From contig SCFE01000060.1 of NCBI GenBank assembly GCA_004352715.1, forward strand, positions 1,674,463-1,738,462: a DNA stretch of 64,000 bases, given 5' to 3'. Of this stretch, positions 20,598 through 30,720 are shown piece after piece; positions within the stretch are counted from its first letter, which is position 1; the number at the start of each line of letters is the position of its first letter. This DNA is from Hofstenia miamia (taxonomy: Eukaryota; Xenacoelomorpha; Acoela). The translations under genes were made by a program, and so were the position numbers. The notes under the pieces are model-generated. The model saw only the letters and a program-made list of their open reading frames with translations, was not told where the DNA came from and did not search any database.

Positions 20598-23500
20598 CTA
20601 AATAGTTAAGCTAATATAATTATACATAATATGATAATATAATATAATGTAACCAAAACCAATTATTTGTGTTTTGAGATATTTTGTGAATTAAAGCAAT
20701 TTCACCAGATTCCTAATTTCTTGAATGACCGAGTCACAAATTTATTGATTTATTATTAATATAATTTCGTTCTGTTGAACTGGGCTAGTGCACTTGTTTC
20801 TGTTTAATTTAAGAAAGTGTGATGCTACAATATTATCATGCGCTCGCTATTTCGTCAAAGCAATAGATTTTCCGCAATTCTCAGCTTGTTCTTCTTTATT
20901 ACCACGTCATCAACGTGTAAGAGGTCAACAACAGGGAGGAGGTGTGATTATATGGGCTGGTATCAAAGGGAATCAACTCGTAGGTCCAGTTAGACGACTT
21001 GAGGTCGTGAAGATTACATCGCCGTCATATTGTGATATTTTAAAGGACGTTTTGGTCCCATGGCTAGATGGTGTCTAGCTTTCAGTTGCTTCAAAACTTG
21101 ACTTTCATGCATGATAATGCGCTTTCTCACTCTGCCCGTACTACCACAACATTTCTGGACTCCTTGGGATTCAATGGATAGAAACTCATGGCTTGCCCAC
21201 CATGCTCACCTGATCTAAACGCAATAAAGAACGTCTGGGCAATTCTGAAAAGGGAAATTTACGCAGATGGAAGGCAGTACAACTCAAAGCTACCTTGTGG
21301 GAAGCTGTTGTGGCAACAGCAAGAGCAGTTCCACCTGCAGTAAAAAAGTTAACAGGCAGCGTGGATTCAAGGATTATTGAAGTCATTAAATGTCATGGAG
21401 GTCATGTTGGCAAATTTTTCATTCATTGTAAGGTTTTGTTTGATTTCTGGTTCAATATATATTTCTTCTTATGTGCATTGTTAATTGTTGTTCATTTTCT
21501 AACATAAAACTGTAAATATTTTGTTTTTATTCAAAATGCTATTATTGTCTCTCAGCAAAAATAAGCAAAATTTACAAAATAATTAATTTTTATAGATCCA
21601 GCATGATTAGTCTTTTGAAATGTTAAAGACAATACATGTTTCATAAGGTCAACATTCTGTTAAATTTTCACTGTTATCCGTTCTCACTGTATATATATAT
21701 ATATATATGCATATATATATATAAATTTTGTAAATTATGTAAACTACATTTAAAGAAGAATAAAATTCATCTTAAGCTCAATTTTTTTTGAAGAATGCAT
21801 ATCAAATAAGCTTATTCCGAAATTTCTATCACTTTCAATAACAGAGCATCTCAAGCCGTATTCATATCATTCTAATAAGAGCCAGCTAAAAACATTGAAT
21901 TCAATTCTTTAAGATGCTAAAAAAGAAAACAAAGTAAATATTTTACGTTTTAATAAAATGTTAGAAACAAGGAATAAATTAATTCTGTCATATTTATGCA
22001 AGATCCATAACACCAAAAAACATTTCCAACATTTTGGGTATGGTTTGAGTTAGGGTTAGGACTAAGGTGTGCGTTGGCTTAGTTTAGGGTAGGGTTATGG
22101 TTTATGTTAATGCTAAGATTGGGGAAGGGGTTTGGGTTATGTCTATAATTATTATATTGATAAACTTGCATATTTTTGCAATTATTTGAGGGAAGGGGGA
22201 GGGTGGAGATAACGCAAAAGTACCATGCTGTGAGACAATTCAACTGGCAAGTTCATTACGGGCTTTACAACAAAGTAAAATAGCGTGATTTAAAAAATAA
22301 GGCTTAGTCAGGAATAAATCATTGTAGATGGTTTTATAGATTAATAGGTTTTGGTGAAAAACGTGTTTGAAATAGACACTTTCAATTTTTCTATTGAAAA
22401 ATCAACGTCGGGAATAAAACTTTTGAAAATCCTGTCAAATTCTTTAAGAGATCAACGACATAATATCTAATAATAAAATGTCAGACAAAACCTTCCTGAC
22501 AGGGATTGATCGTTGATGCTTTTTTAGATGATAAAGAAACGTCATAATTTATTATTGCATTTTCTCACTAATGTATTAACATAGCAAATTTCGTACGCGT
22601 GAAATTGAAGATACTATTTCTTAGGTTATTTAATGAACCTAATTTTTTCCTATGAAAGCATAATATTACTAAGGTTCAACCTGAAGCTGAGTCGATGTTT
22701 CAACAGTTGGTAAGGTTGAGAAGCCATAAATAATGAACTCAAGAATGATTTGAAATCCAAAATATTTTCGTAACTGCTGTTTATATCAAAAACCGAATGC
22801 TTCAAAAAAAAGTAAAATCAATCTATATGTCCCTAAATAAATGAATATTGTTATATTTCAAATCTTGATACGGGTAATGGGATTTCGGTAACTGATAAAG
22901 GTAAATATTTAGAAAAAATGAATCAAATTTTAAAAGATAATTCTACGTGTGTAAAGGTCAATAATTATAAATAATTAAAAAGATTATTTTCGTCCATGAA
23001 GAAGAAAAATTTAACAATTTAAAATGGTTAATCATAATGAATTACCACTTAACCAATAAAAGCTATTTCAAAGTTCAGGATGTCAACCGAGCTGATTGTA
23101 TGGTCTACATAAAATTCATAAAAGTGACGAAGATCCACCATTTAGACCCGTTTTCTTTATTATTAACTTAAACGCCTATAAATTATTAAAGTGGCTTCAT
23201 GAACCTCTCAAAAAATATTTTTCAATATATGATTCATTTGATTTCTTAGACAAACTTAAAGAAGATTTTGAAAAAACAAAAGAAAAGAAAATTTATTGCA
23301 AACTTTGATGTGAAGTCGTTATTTACAAATATTCCGGTGAAAAAAAACAATAGAACATATAATAAGACTAATGACAGAGATTGAAATATCTATCAATCAT
23401 AACACCTTAAGAAAATTATGGAATATTGATTTTCTAAACATAAAATAATCATTCCTACGAAACTAAGATGTACCAAAAAACCAACAAGCACCAATCTTTA

Positions 23501-25603
23501 AATTCAATTTCATTCATCTGAAGCCCTAATTATTAAAAACTCGAATAAATATGACTAATGAATAACCAAACTACTACCAATATATTGAATTTCTTTTAGT
23601 GTATGCATATTTAGCAAAATTAAATGTAGTAAATTGTAAATATTACCACAAAATTTGTGTTGATGATTTTAAATCGAAACCGATTGCATAGCATAAATCT
23701 CAGCACAATATATATACAGTACTGGCCAAACGTTTGGGAACACTTTCCAAATTTAGAAATTTTTGTATTTTACACTAAAAAACGCAATGTAAAAGCAATA
23801 TAATAACACACTTTAGAAACAATATGATAACACCATGTAGAAAGTAAATAGTTAATTCAAAAAAACTCACTAATATTTTGTATGTCCGCTATTATTGGCC
23901 AAACATACAGCAATGCGATTTGCAATTGACTCGACCAGCTTTCTACAATAATCATCAGTAATCTTTGTGCTCGATACCAATTTAATTTGCTCCTTCAGAT
24001 TGTCAAGTGATGTGCATTGGCGCTTCCTCAGACAGTTTTTGATGTGATGTCAGTAATTTTCTATGACATTGAGTTTTGGAGAGCTTTCCGGCCAGTTCTC
24101 ATGCAGCCAAAATTTTTGTGATGCAATCCACTGTTTCAAAACTTTGGCGCTGTGGCAAGGAGAACCTTCTTGTTGTAGTACAGATGTTCCGTGAAACTGT
24201 AAAAACATAAGAACTTTCTCCTGAATTATTTTTGAGGTAGGCCTTGACTGTGACTGACTCGTTGTGAGGAACAAAATGCAGACCAGCACGCACATTCACA
24301 GTTATAGAACCCCAATCATCACCGAAGGTGGTGAGCGGACACTTCGTTGTATGTAACATGTGTCGAATCTTTGGTTTCTTGGTCGTCAAACGTGTGGCCA
24401 GTATGATGTAAACTGGAAAATCTTGGATTCGGCTTAAACATTACTTGATGCCACATCTCAGGGGTGTAGTGTTGGTATTGCCTGCAGAAGTGCAACCTGT
24501 CTTGAATGTTCTTTGAAGACAGTCGGGGCTTGGCTGTTGGTTTGCAAGATAGAAGGTCAAAGGTAGTATTCAATCGACGCCTAATAATGCGAGTTGATAC
24601 ATTCTGCACTACCGCACCTAGATATGCTTTGACTTCAGAAGATGAAGAGAATGATTGATTGACGACGTAACTGTGAATGAGGCGGTCAGTATGAGGGGTT
24701 GTCACTTTTGGTCTTCCAGACTGCTTACGAGAGTAAAAATTTTGCTGTTGGTGATAGCGAGTAACACTTCTGGATACCGACGATACCAACACGCCCATTC
24801 TAACAGCTATAGCGCGATAATTGTACCCCTCCTCGTACAAAATATGAATTTCAGCACGCTTTGTTGGTGAAATTTCACTATCACGGACCATATTTCAAAA
24901 GATAATGATAGTGATTTTTCAGTGAAAATGTATTGTGTGTAAATCTAAAGGTGTGTTAATTTGATTGGCTAAATGAATCTGTTCTAATTCTAAGAAAAAA
25001 TTGAGAATTTCCAGGAAATAGCATAAAACACGCTTTAGACAGGTTACTGTTCCAAAACTTTTGGCCAGTACTGTATGTTTATATGCTTACTTAAAATTTG
25101 ATTTGATTTTAAAACAGTTGAAGATATTTTATTCATATGGTTCATACCAATATATAATAAACTTAAATGTTAAAAATTATAATAATAATTGAAACAGATT
25201 TTCATGCATATTATAGTATTTCGCTTGCCATATTTTTACTAATTGCTCGACATATTGCTTGCCAAACGCTTGCCTATCCTGGAAAGCGTTATCTATGCGA
25301 AGCAAGCAAGCGTATTCCAAGCATTCCACATTAGTTTGACTAGAGAACATTTTCTCTACTCTTATTGATCATGATTTATCCTTGGGCTGGTAAGTCTGAG
25401 AAGATAGGATCGAGTCCACCATTCCAAAATGATCAAAATAATTAAAGGTTATAATTATTCATATTCAACATTTTCAAATATTTTTTGTATTCAATTCCAA
25501 AGACTCTTGCGAAAATTGGGAATTCCAGGAATTTTACGAAGTTTCCAGGAAATAGCATAAAACACGATTTAGACAGGTTACTTTTCCCAAACTTTTGGCC
25601 ACT

Positions 25604-25635
<32 letters not shown>

Positions 25636-25801
25636 NNNNNNNNNNNNNNNNNNNNNNNNNNNNNNNNNNNNNNNNNNNNNNNNNNNNNNNNNNNNNNNNN
25701 NNNNNNNNNNNNNNNNNNNNNNNNNNNNNNNNNNNNNNNNNNNNNNNNNNNNNNNNNNNNNNNNNNNNNNNNNNNNNNNNNNNNNNNNNNNNNNNNNNNN
25801 N

Positions 25802-25832
<31 letters not shown>

Positions 25833-26473
25833 TTATAAGTTACTATCGATATGTTGATGATATTTTCGTTATTTTTGAAAGATCTGATGATATTGATAGT
25901 TTCTTACATTTTATTAATGAATGTATGGAGGAATTGAAATTCAATAATTTATACATCCCAGTAAATTTTTATTGTGATGCTAGATATAAGACTAGCAAAA
26001 TTAAATGCTTAATTAATCGAAAAATCAAGATCTCCTCAGATTACGAGTTAATAAATAAATTATAGGACATTTTGGAAAAAATGGTTACTTACATAAAATT
26101 ATTTGAGACTACATTGATGAAGCACTCATCTCAGCACCACGTCACAACAAAGATCATGAAGTAAAAGATGGCATGAAGTCTGTTTATTGGAAATATTCAT
26201 TCATTGATTCAAAGATTGAGATATTTAAATCAAATATTTCATCAATTAATAGAACACTTAAAGAAATCGGTAATAAAACTAATATTAACAGCCTTAAAGA
26301 CTCAAGATATGTTCCCGAACAAAGATGTAACCTAGTTTCTTTCATTGTTTATAAATATGATTGTGAAGAATGTGAATATCCTTATATCGGAGAAACTAAG
26401 CCACATTTTATGACAAGAATAAATGAACACTTTTCGGGACACGTAAGATCAGAAACCTATATGTATGTACATC

Positions 26474-26513
<40 letters not shown>

Positions 26514-27233
26514 TTTTGAGTTAATATATTAGTGATATATTTTTTTCCATAGTAGCATTTTATATAGCATACTTCTAACCTGTGCAATAATATTCTTTAT
26601 TATTATTGCTTTCAGTAGTAACAGCAGGTCCACTTCCCTTTCTAATTGAAACAGACTCCACTGTAAAAACCGTTCCAGCTTGTAAGTATCCAAAAGTCAT
26701 TGGATCTCCTTGCTTGCTTACTGAAACAGGTGTGTCCAGGTAAAGCATCTTAAGTTCGCATGTACCGTCGTCGCCATAACTACCATCGGACAATTTCATT
26801 TTGAATGAAAGCGAGTTAGTTCTTGAATCATCTAGCTCAATATCAACAGTCGCACCTAAAAGAATTTCGCATTCAAAAAATATGCAAGAGCAACAGAGGA
26901 AAGCTTGGCTTTCAACAATTTAATAACAATGGATTTTCACTTATTCAAATTTAGAAAAAAATTCTGTCAATAGCCTATTTGATACATTCATCATATACGG
27001 GGTTTAAATACTATGGGTGAGAGCTCTCAATACGAGTCTAAATAATTTATTGAATGAAATCAAAACACATAGTCAAGAAATTTGACTCTCTTTAATATTT
27101 TTGATCAAAAATAATATTACGGTTTTCCACCAGAATTGAGCTGAATATTTATGTAACATGTTTAATGCATTTCACCGAATAACATATGTACAATATTATC
27201 CCTAAATTTTGAGAAAAACATATATATACATAC

Positions 27234-27289
<56 letters not shown>

Positions 27290-28016
27290 AAATTCCAAAA
27301 TGAGTTATAAAATGTAACTCCGTGCCCCACATAACCTGGATATGGATTGAGCATTACAATTGTAAAATATCATGAGTTTCACGCATCTCATAATTTAGGA
27401 GGTAATATAAAAATCCATTGTAATGTGTTTCTACGAAGCAAAAATTCTCAATTTAGCTTTAGCTAATCCAAAATAAACATCAACATCGACAAAACTTGCA
27501 TAAAATTTTCAAAAATTTCCAAATGATCATATCTTAAGACATGCAAAATTGCCCATTTGCAGTTAATGCAACATTATTTATAAAAAAGAAGTTAAAAATA
27601 AAATTTTTAAATCTTACGTTTTCCTATTTTAGTGTTTAGAAGTTTAAGCTTCACAATGACTTTCTAACATACCAAAATTATTCTGGAAAATTGATTATTT
27701 TGCCAAAAATGAATTTGGATTAATTTACGCAGGCCGAGTATAGAGGGGATTGGCGTAAAATTTCAGTCCATGTCTAAAAATCTCGATTTGGATTTATACC
27801 GAACTTCAAAGACGTATATTAAGGTAATAGCACAGATAGAGAAACAAATAAAAATCGGCATGAACGTTTCTGAAACCATTAAAACTATTTAAGGAACCAG
27901 ACTTCGTTATCTACATTGATTTCCTTCTTTGCTTATTACAAAATGTGACTCGGTGATCCGACATGCAAATACTTGTCCAGACGACTCGGGTACAAGGTTA
28001 AAATTTTGATTTTTCC

Positions 28017-28070
<54 letters not shown>

Positions 28071-29639
28071 CAGTAAGATTGTGAAATTAGAAATTTCGTG
28101 AAATCCCTAATATTCAGTGAATTTGTTAAATTGATTTTTCACTTACATAGCTTCACAATAACATTAAATACCTAGATAATTCATATTTTTATTGGAAAAA
28201 TTCCCCAACCCCAACTACTCAAACTCAGTTGTTTCATGAAGTTTTTAAATAAAATAGAAAGTATAGTTTTTTTGGAAAGAAAAAAATTGCATAAATAAAG
28301 GTGAAAATGAACTTAAGGGTAATTAACCAGTAAAATTAGAAGGAAACAGCATAATAAATTTCTAATTCTTTGAAAAGACTTACTCTAACAAGAATACAAA
28401 AATTCAACGCTTAAAGTCAATCAGTATTTGGATATTTTTAATAAACTTGTATTCCTAAAAATGAGTAAATACATTAGAAAAAATTCAATCAAATACGTAA
28501 CACAATGACATGAATTAAGATCACTTTCAAGGTGGAAGTTTAACAAAGTTACAGAAATACAAAAGTTGCCTAACACAACCCCTGACGCCGCCCCAAGAAC
28601 GTGCAAATTTTCAGACCGGACACAGCATTAGTGCCTCTAGTAATTTAGACCACTTTTATACGGTATATAATCATTTTCGGTCATTGTTGTCTTACTGTGT
28701 TCAAAATATGTACCAACTGAATATGTCATATAATTCTTACTTCAAGTTTGACACCCCACCCGCCGATAGGGGTATGACAACATTCTAAAAACCTTTTTAT
28801 ATTAGATATATTGTTTTGTTTTTAACCTTAATCAGACTGGTGACTTTTAAAAAAATTTCATGATACTATAAAATAATTTTAAACGCTTATAGTTCAAAAA
28901 CTATTAATGGTGTGCTCAATCTGAAATTCCCACATGATAGAGGCGAGTCTCCTCTTTATTTTTTGCTCTAAATTCGCGCGTTGGCCTTGTCCCATCGAAG
29001 CGTACCATTGTATGAAGACTCCAGTCTCAGGGGCCTTCGGCCCCGCAACCTCTGACTTTGCGCACGGCACACCTCAATGGGGTTGGAACATATTTACACC
29101 TATTAAAAAACAGTCACAGTTCTTTGTTGCCTCCAGGGGCTCAAATCCTTCTAAATACATTAACGCTAATATGGAGAGAATTTAAATCTTTTTCAAAAAT
29201 TCTAAAATTTCTAAGAAAACTTGTTGATCTATTCAACAATCTCTGCACAGCAATAAACTTTAATAGAAATTTTCAACATTGCATTAATGTATGTTCCCCA
29301 ATAGGCCTACTCATGTCCCAAGATTTTCAAATTTAAAAATAGGTTTGGAGGAAATTGTTTGTAAATGTGGAAAAACGGTTTGTCCTTTAAAACAGAGGCT
29401 AACCTGTCTAAGGTTAACATTGTTTTGTTATGGGAAACTGAAGAAAAAATTTTCCGTTGAATTTCGTTCTTGAGAGAAAAATGAAAAATTCCTTTTTTGA
29501 AAATATTTCCAACATAAAACCTTTCTTTTTTGGAATCATAGCCGTTTAGCAAATAAAAATGTCTACAGTTTTCATAAATTCACTTACCAAAACATGTTAT
29601 GTGCAAGGATAAAAAAGTGATAAGAATATAGCACTGCAT
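20293..29639 (-). CDS. Three-exon gene for a 210-residue secreted protein
   Basis: Three exons join with matching phase 1 at both introns: 29639-29588 (52 nt), 26855-26580 (276 nt) and 20597-20293 (305 nt). Together they give 633 nt, 210 residues plus TAA. Donors are G|GTAAGT and ACAG|GTTAGA; acceptors are TTTTAG|G and ATTTAG|T. The protein begins with a hydrophobic leader, MQCYILITFLSLHITCF, typical of a signal peptide. The exon 2 region (about 90 residues) has one internal Cys and ends YYC. The exon 3 region (about 100 residues) starts PCSPQNVKY with EVTWDSP and PYTYQL, a pattern fitting a fibronectin III-like beta-sandwich, and has three Cys. A TATA box lies about 92 bases before the ATG and AATAAA lies 12 bases after the stop. 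The introns (about 2.7 and 6 kb) are full of transposon remnants. Family and function are unknown; an extracellular binding or immune-type role would be speculation. Confidence 0.75.
20790..21433 (+). pseudogene. mariner/Tc1-type transposase C-terminal remnant
   Basis: Positions 20935-21075 read GGGVIIWAGIKGNQLVGPVR and then ITSPSYCDILKDVLVPWLDG, matching the GGG--VW--I / Y---L---L-PWL part of IS630-Tc1-mariner transposases. In another frame 21107-21250 reads FMHDNALSHSARTTTTFLDS, LMACPPCSPDLNAIKNVWAI and LKREIYADGRQY. The third catalytic block, normally PIEN-W, reads AIKN, so the acidic residue is lost. At least two frame changes and one stop occur. It lies in intron 2 of the secreted-protein gene on the opposite strand. 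No terminal repeats were found. Confidence 0.75.
21434..22859. other. Intronic AT-rich sequence
   Basis: Contains a (TA)n array (21690-21724) and a stretch at 22040-22145 with irregular ttaggg-like words. No gene was recognised. Confidence 0.5.
22860..23640 (+). pseudogene. Penelope-like element RT, 5' part
   Basis: Penelope-like elements encode an RT and, often, a GIY-YIG endonuclease. Positions 22862-22970 read NLDTGNGISVTDKGKYLEKM (the KADKGN--VV region). Positions 23096-23310 read YGLHKIHKSDEDPPFRPVFF with LLKWLHEPLKKY. A shifted frame then gives NFDVKSLFTNIPV, the first palm motif. Several frame breaks are present and the sequence decays near 23640, before the Tc1-like element. The continuation with the YVDD motif is at 25829 on the same strand. 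Confidence 0.8.
23717..25073 (-). mobile_element. Tc1-like transposon with dead transposase
   Basis: Inverted termini cagtactggccaaacgtttg and, on the minus strand, cagtactggccaaaagtttt are flanked by TA. The transposase runs on the minus strand from 24891. It has an N-terminal helix-turn-helix pair (SPTKRAEIHILYEEGYNYRA; GRPKVTT as the GRPR hook), then YTPEMWHQVMF at the DDE core. Other frames give GSITVNVRAGLHFVP, VLQQEGSPCHSAK and WPESSPKLNVIEN. The second catalytic Asp (QQD) reads QQE, and at least three frame changes occur, so it is inactive. The element lies between the two halves of the Penelope-like RT, inside intron 2 of the secreted-protein gene. Confidence 0.85.
25513..25608. mobile_element. 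Orphan terminus of the same Tc1-like family
   Basis: The segment ccaggaaatagcataaaaca through aacttttggccactacttta repeats the right end of the 23717-25073 element (24999-25073) with few changes, including the terminal cagtactgg-type end altered to agtagtgg on the minus strand. It abuts a (TA)n array and the gap at 25636. A second, mostly lost copy of the element is the simplest reading. Confidence 0.7.
25608..25828. repeat. (TA)n microsatellite containing a 166-N gap
   Basis: TA repeats run into N at 25636-25801 and continue to 25828. The Penelope-like RT frame begins immediately after. Confidence 0.9.
25829..26476 (+). pseudogene. Penelope-like element RT/GIY-YIG, 3' part
   Basis: Directly after the TA tract the frame reads YYRYVDDIFVIFERSDDIDS, the RT active-site motif (YVDD intact, 25844-25861). 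After stops near 26063, positions 26173-26470 read a linker and then FIVYKYDCEECEYPYIGETK, the Cys-containing start and YIG part of a GIY-YIG endonuclease, followed by RINEHFSGH. The frame then runs into another (TA)n tract at 26477 and the nuclease is cut off there. The gap, stops and truncation make it non-functional. It is the continuation of 22860-23640. Confidence 0.85.
26477..26512. repeat. (TA)n microsatellite
   Basis: An uninterrupted TA array terminates the Penelope-like endonuclease frame. Confidence 0.95.
26580..26855 (-). CDS. Exon 2 of secreted-protein gene
   Basis: The acceptor TTCTTTTAG and donor CACAG|GTTAGA bound a 276-nt, phase 1-1 exon with no stop. It is a symmetric exon coding a roughly 90-residue unit (GATVDIELDD to EYYCT), as is typical of shuffled extracellular domains. 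Base composition is visibly less AT-rich than the introns. Confidence 0.8.
27227..27288. repeat. Compound (ACAT)n(TA)n microsatellite
   Basis: Tetranucleotide acat repeats pass directly into a long TA array. Confidence 0.95.
28018..28068. repeat. Compound (TA)n(GT)n microsatellite
   Basis: A TA array of about 23 bases is followed directly by GT repeats to 28068. Confidence 0.95.
28880..29560 (-). mobile_element. P-like element fragment related to 9240-9660
   Basis: Reverse-strand sequence here matches the plus strand of 9240-9660 block by block. Examples are gcctattggggaacata against gtctattggggaacaca, a caacattgc-type core, cgcaaagtcagaggttgcgg against cacaaagtcagaggccgcag, and the ggaggctc/ctatcacgttg region. 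At 9240-9660 the sequence sits just after the THAP domain, so this is taken as a fragment of the same P-like family. It lies within intron 1 of the secreted-protein gene. Confidence 0.6.
29588..29639 (-). CDS. Exon 1 (signal peptide) of secreted-protein gene
   Basis: ATG at 29639 opens 17 codons of a hydrophobic leader and ends TTTTG|GTAAGTG, a consensus donor, in phase 1. This ATG is the only start that keeps frame with exon 2 and gives a signal peptide. Confidence 0.75.
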
Positions 29640-29730
29640 CGTCTAAGATCTCTCAAATAACTGTGCAACACAATGGGCTAGGCACAATTTTATTGGTTGT
29701 TGTGGTGCGCCCCATAGCGCTAAGAAAGTT

Positions 29731-29740
29731 CTTATTTATA
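29731..29740 (-). promoter_or_regulatory. TATA box of secreted-protein gene
   Basis: The minus strand reads TATAAATAAG about 92 bases upstream of the ATG, with an inverted CCAAT just beyond it (29746-29750). Transcription would start near 29705, giving a 5' leader of roughly 65 bases. The spacing fits a core promoter; there is no direct evidence of use. Confidence 0.55.
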
Positions 29741-29750
29741 GTTATCCAAT

Positions 29751-30613
29751 GAGAATATTACTCTTAGTAAACAGTGTTACATATTACATGTTTAATAGAG
29801 TTTAATTACCAGATATGATTTTAGAATTTACACAATTCTCTTGTATGAATTTCAAATTGAGAATAGATATCATCCAGTGTTATAATGGTGAGTGGCACAA
29901 GTGTAACTTGGTAAAAAAGTGATTCTTGGTTTATAAATCTTGGAAAAATGGATAATTTGCTATACAGTTTAGAAGCCACATACCTCATTTCATAGATTTT
30001 GTATCAAAATTTGCATAAATCGATTTAACAATTCGAACAAGAAAACAAATTTTGGTTTCAAACAGCTTGAATTTCAATAACTAAATTGTTGTAAATCCCA
30101 ATAATGGGTTAACACTGTATGCTAAAGATCAATTTGCTTTAAGCATTAAAGATGAATATTAATCGAAGAATTCACAATTACAGTATATATGATGGGAAAA
30201 TGTAGATAAATCTTGCAAAACTGAAATTTGTTTATCACTTAAGATCTAAATAAGGTTTTTAAATAATTTTTTGAAATAGAAAAATAAATTTTTCTTAGAA
30301 CTTAAATACTAGATTGCTGTTTTATTTTAAGGTCTAAAAAACCCTGAAGAAATATTTGGGATACTCATTTCAAGTGTATGTTATAAATTCTAAGAACTAT
30401 AAATTTAATGAACGGTTTTTCAATAGCGTTTTTTCTCTTATTATTTTCTTTAACACATATATAAAATTCCAGAAATGCACACACGAGTGCTCCTTAAATT
30501 GTATAAGCAAATTCTTAGGCAGAATTTCCTATTAGATAGATTGGAATGATGCATTCAGGTTTAAATGAAACTTATAATGACTAAATAAGGTTTAAGATTG
30601 GTAACACAGTCCT
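29751..30613. other. AT-rich stretch without recognised gene
   Basis: Upstream side of the secreted-protein gene. I see no conserved motif or repeat. Confidence 0.4.
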
Positions 30614-30643
30614 ATACATATATATATATATATATATATATAT
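30614..30643. repeat. (TA)n microsatellite
   Basis: TA array directly adjoining the Penelope-like terminus at 30650-30720. Confidence 0.95.
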
Positions 30644-30649
30644 GAATTA

Positions 30650-30720
30650 GAAGTATAAAACGTTTTATTATAAACGTATTTCGACATTCTAATCTGTCAT
30701 TCTCAAGATAATTAACCGCT
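30650..30720 (-). mobile_element. Penelope-like terminus with hammerhead-like core
   Basis: The minus strand reads cttgagaatgaca, gattagaa, tgtcgaaatacgt and then ataataaaacg. The pairing gaca/tgtc followed by gaaa, preceded by a ctgaga-type strand, resembles the hammerhead ribozyme core reported in Penelope-like elements. The first core strand is imperfect, so activity is doubtful. No RT is visible next to it. Confidence 0.45.

Larger units (their letters stand above)
26856..28879. other. Intron 1 sequence with microsatellites
   Basis: Contains (ACAT)n/(TA)n at 27227-27288 and (TA)n(GT)n at 28018-28068. Positions 28071-28128 have an inverted relative at 33470-33528. No gene was recognised. 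Confidence 0.6.

Noticed and set aside
22040-22145. Telomere-like ttaggg words
   Set aside because: The words are irregular (gttagggttagg, tagggtagggtt) and mixed with unrelated bases, with no run of exact repeats. It is not a telomere or clear interstitial telomeric array.
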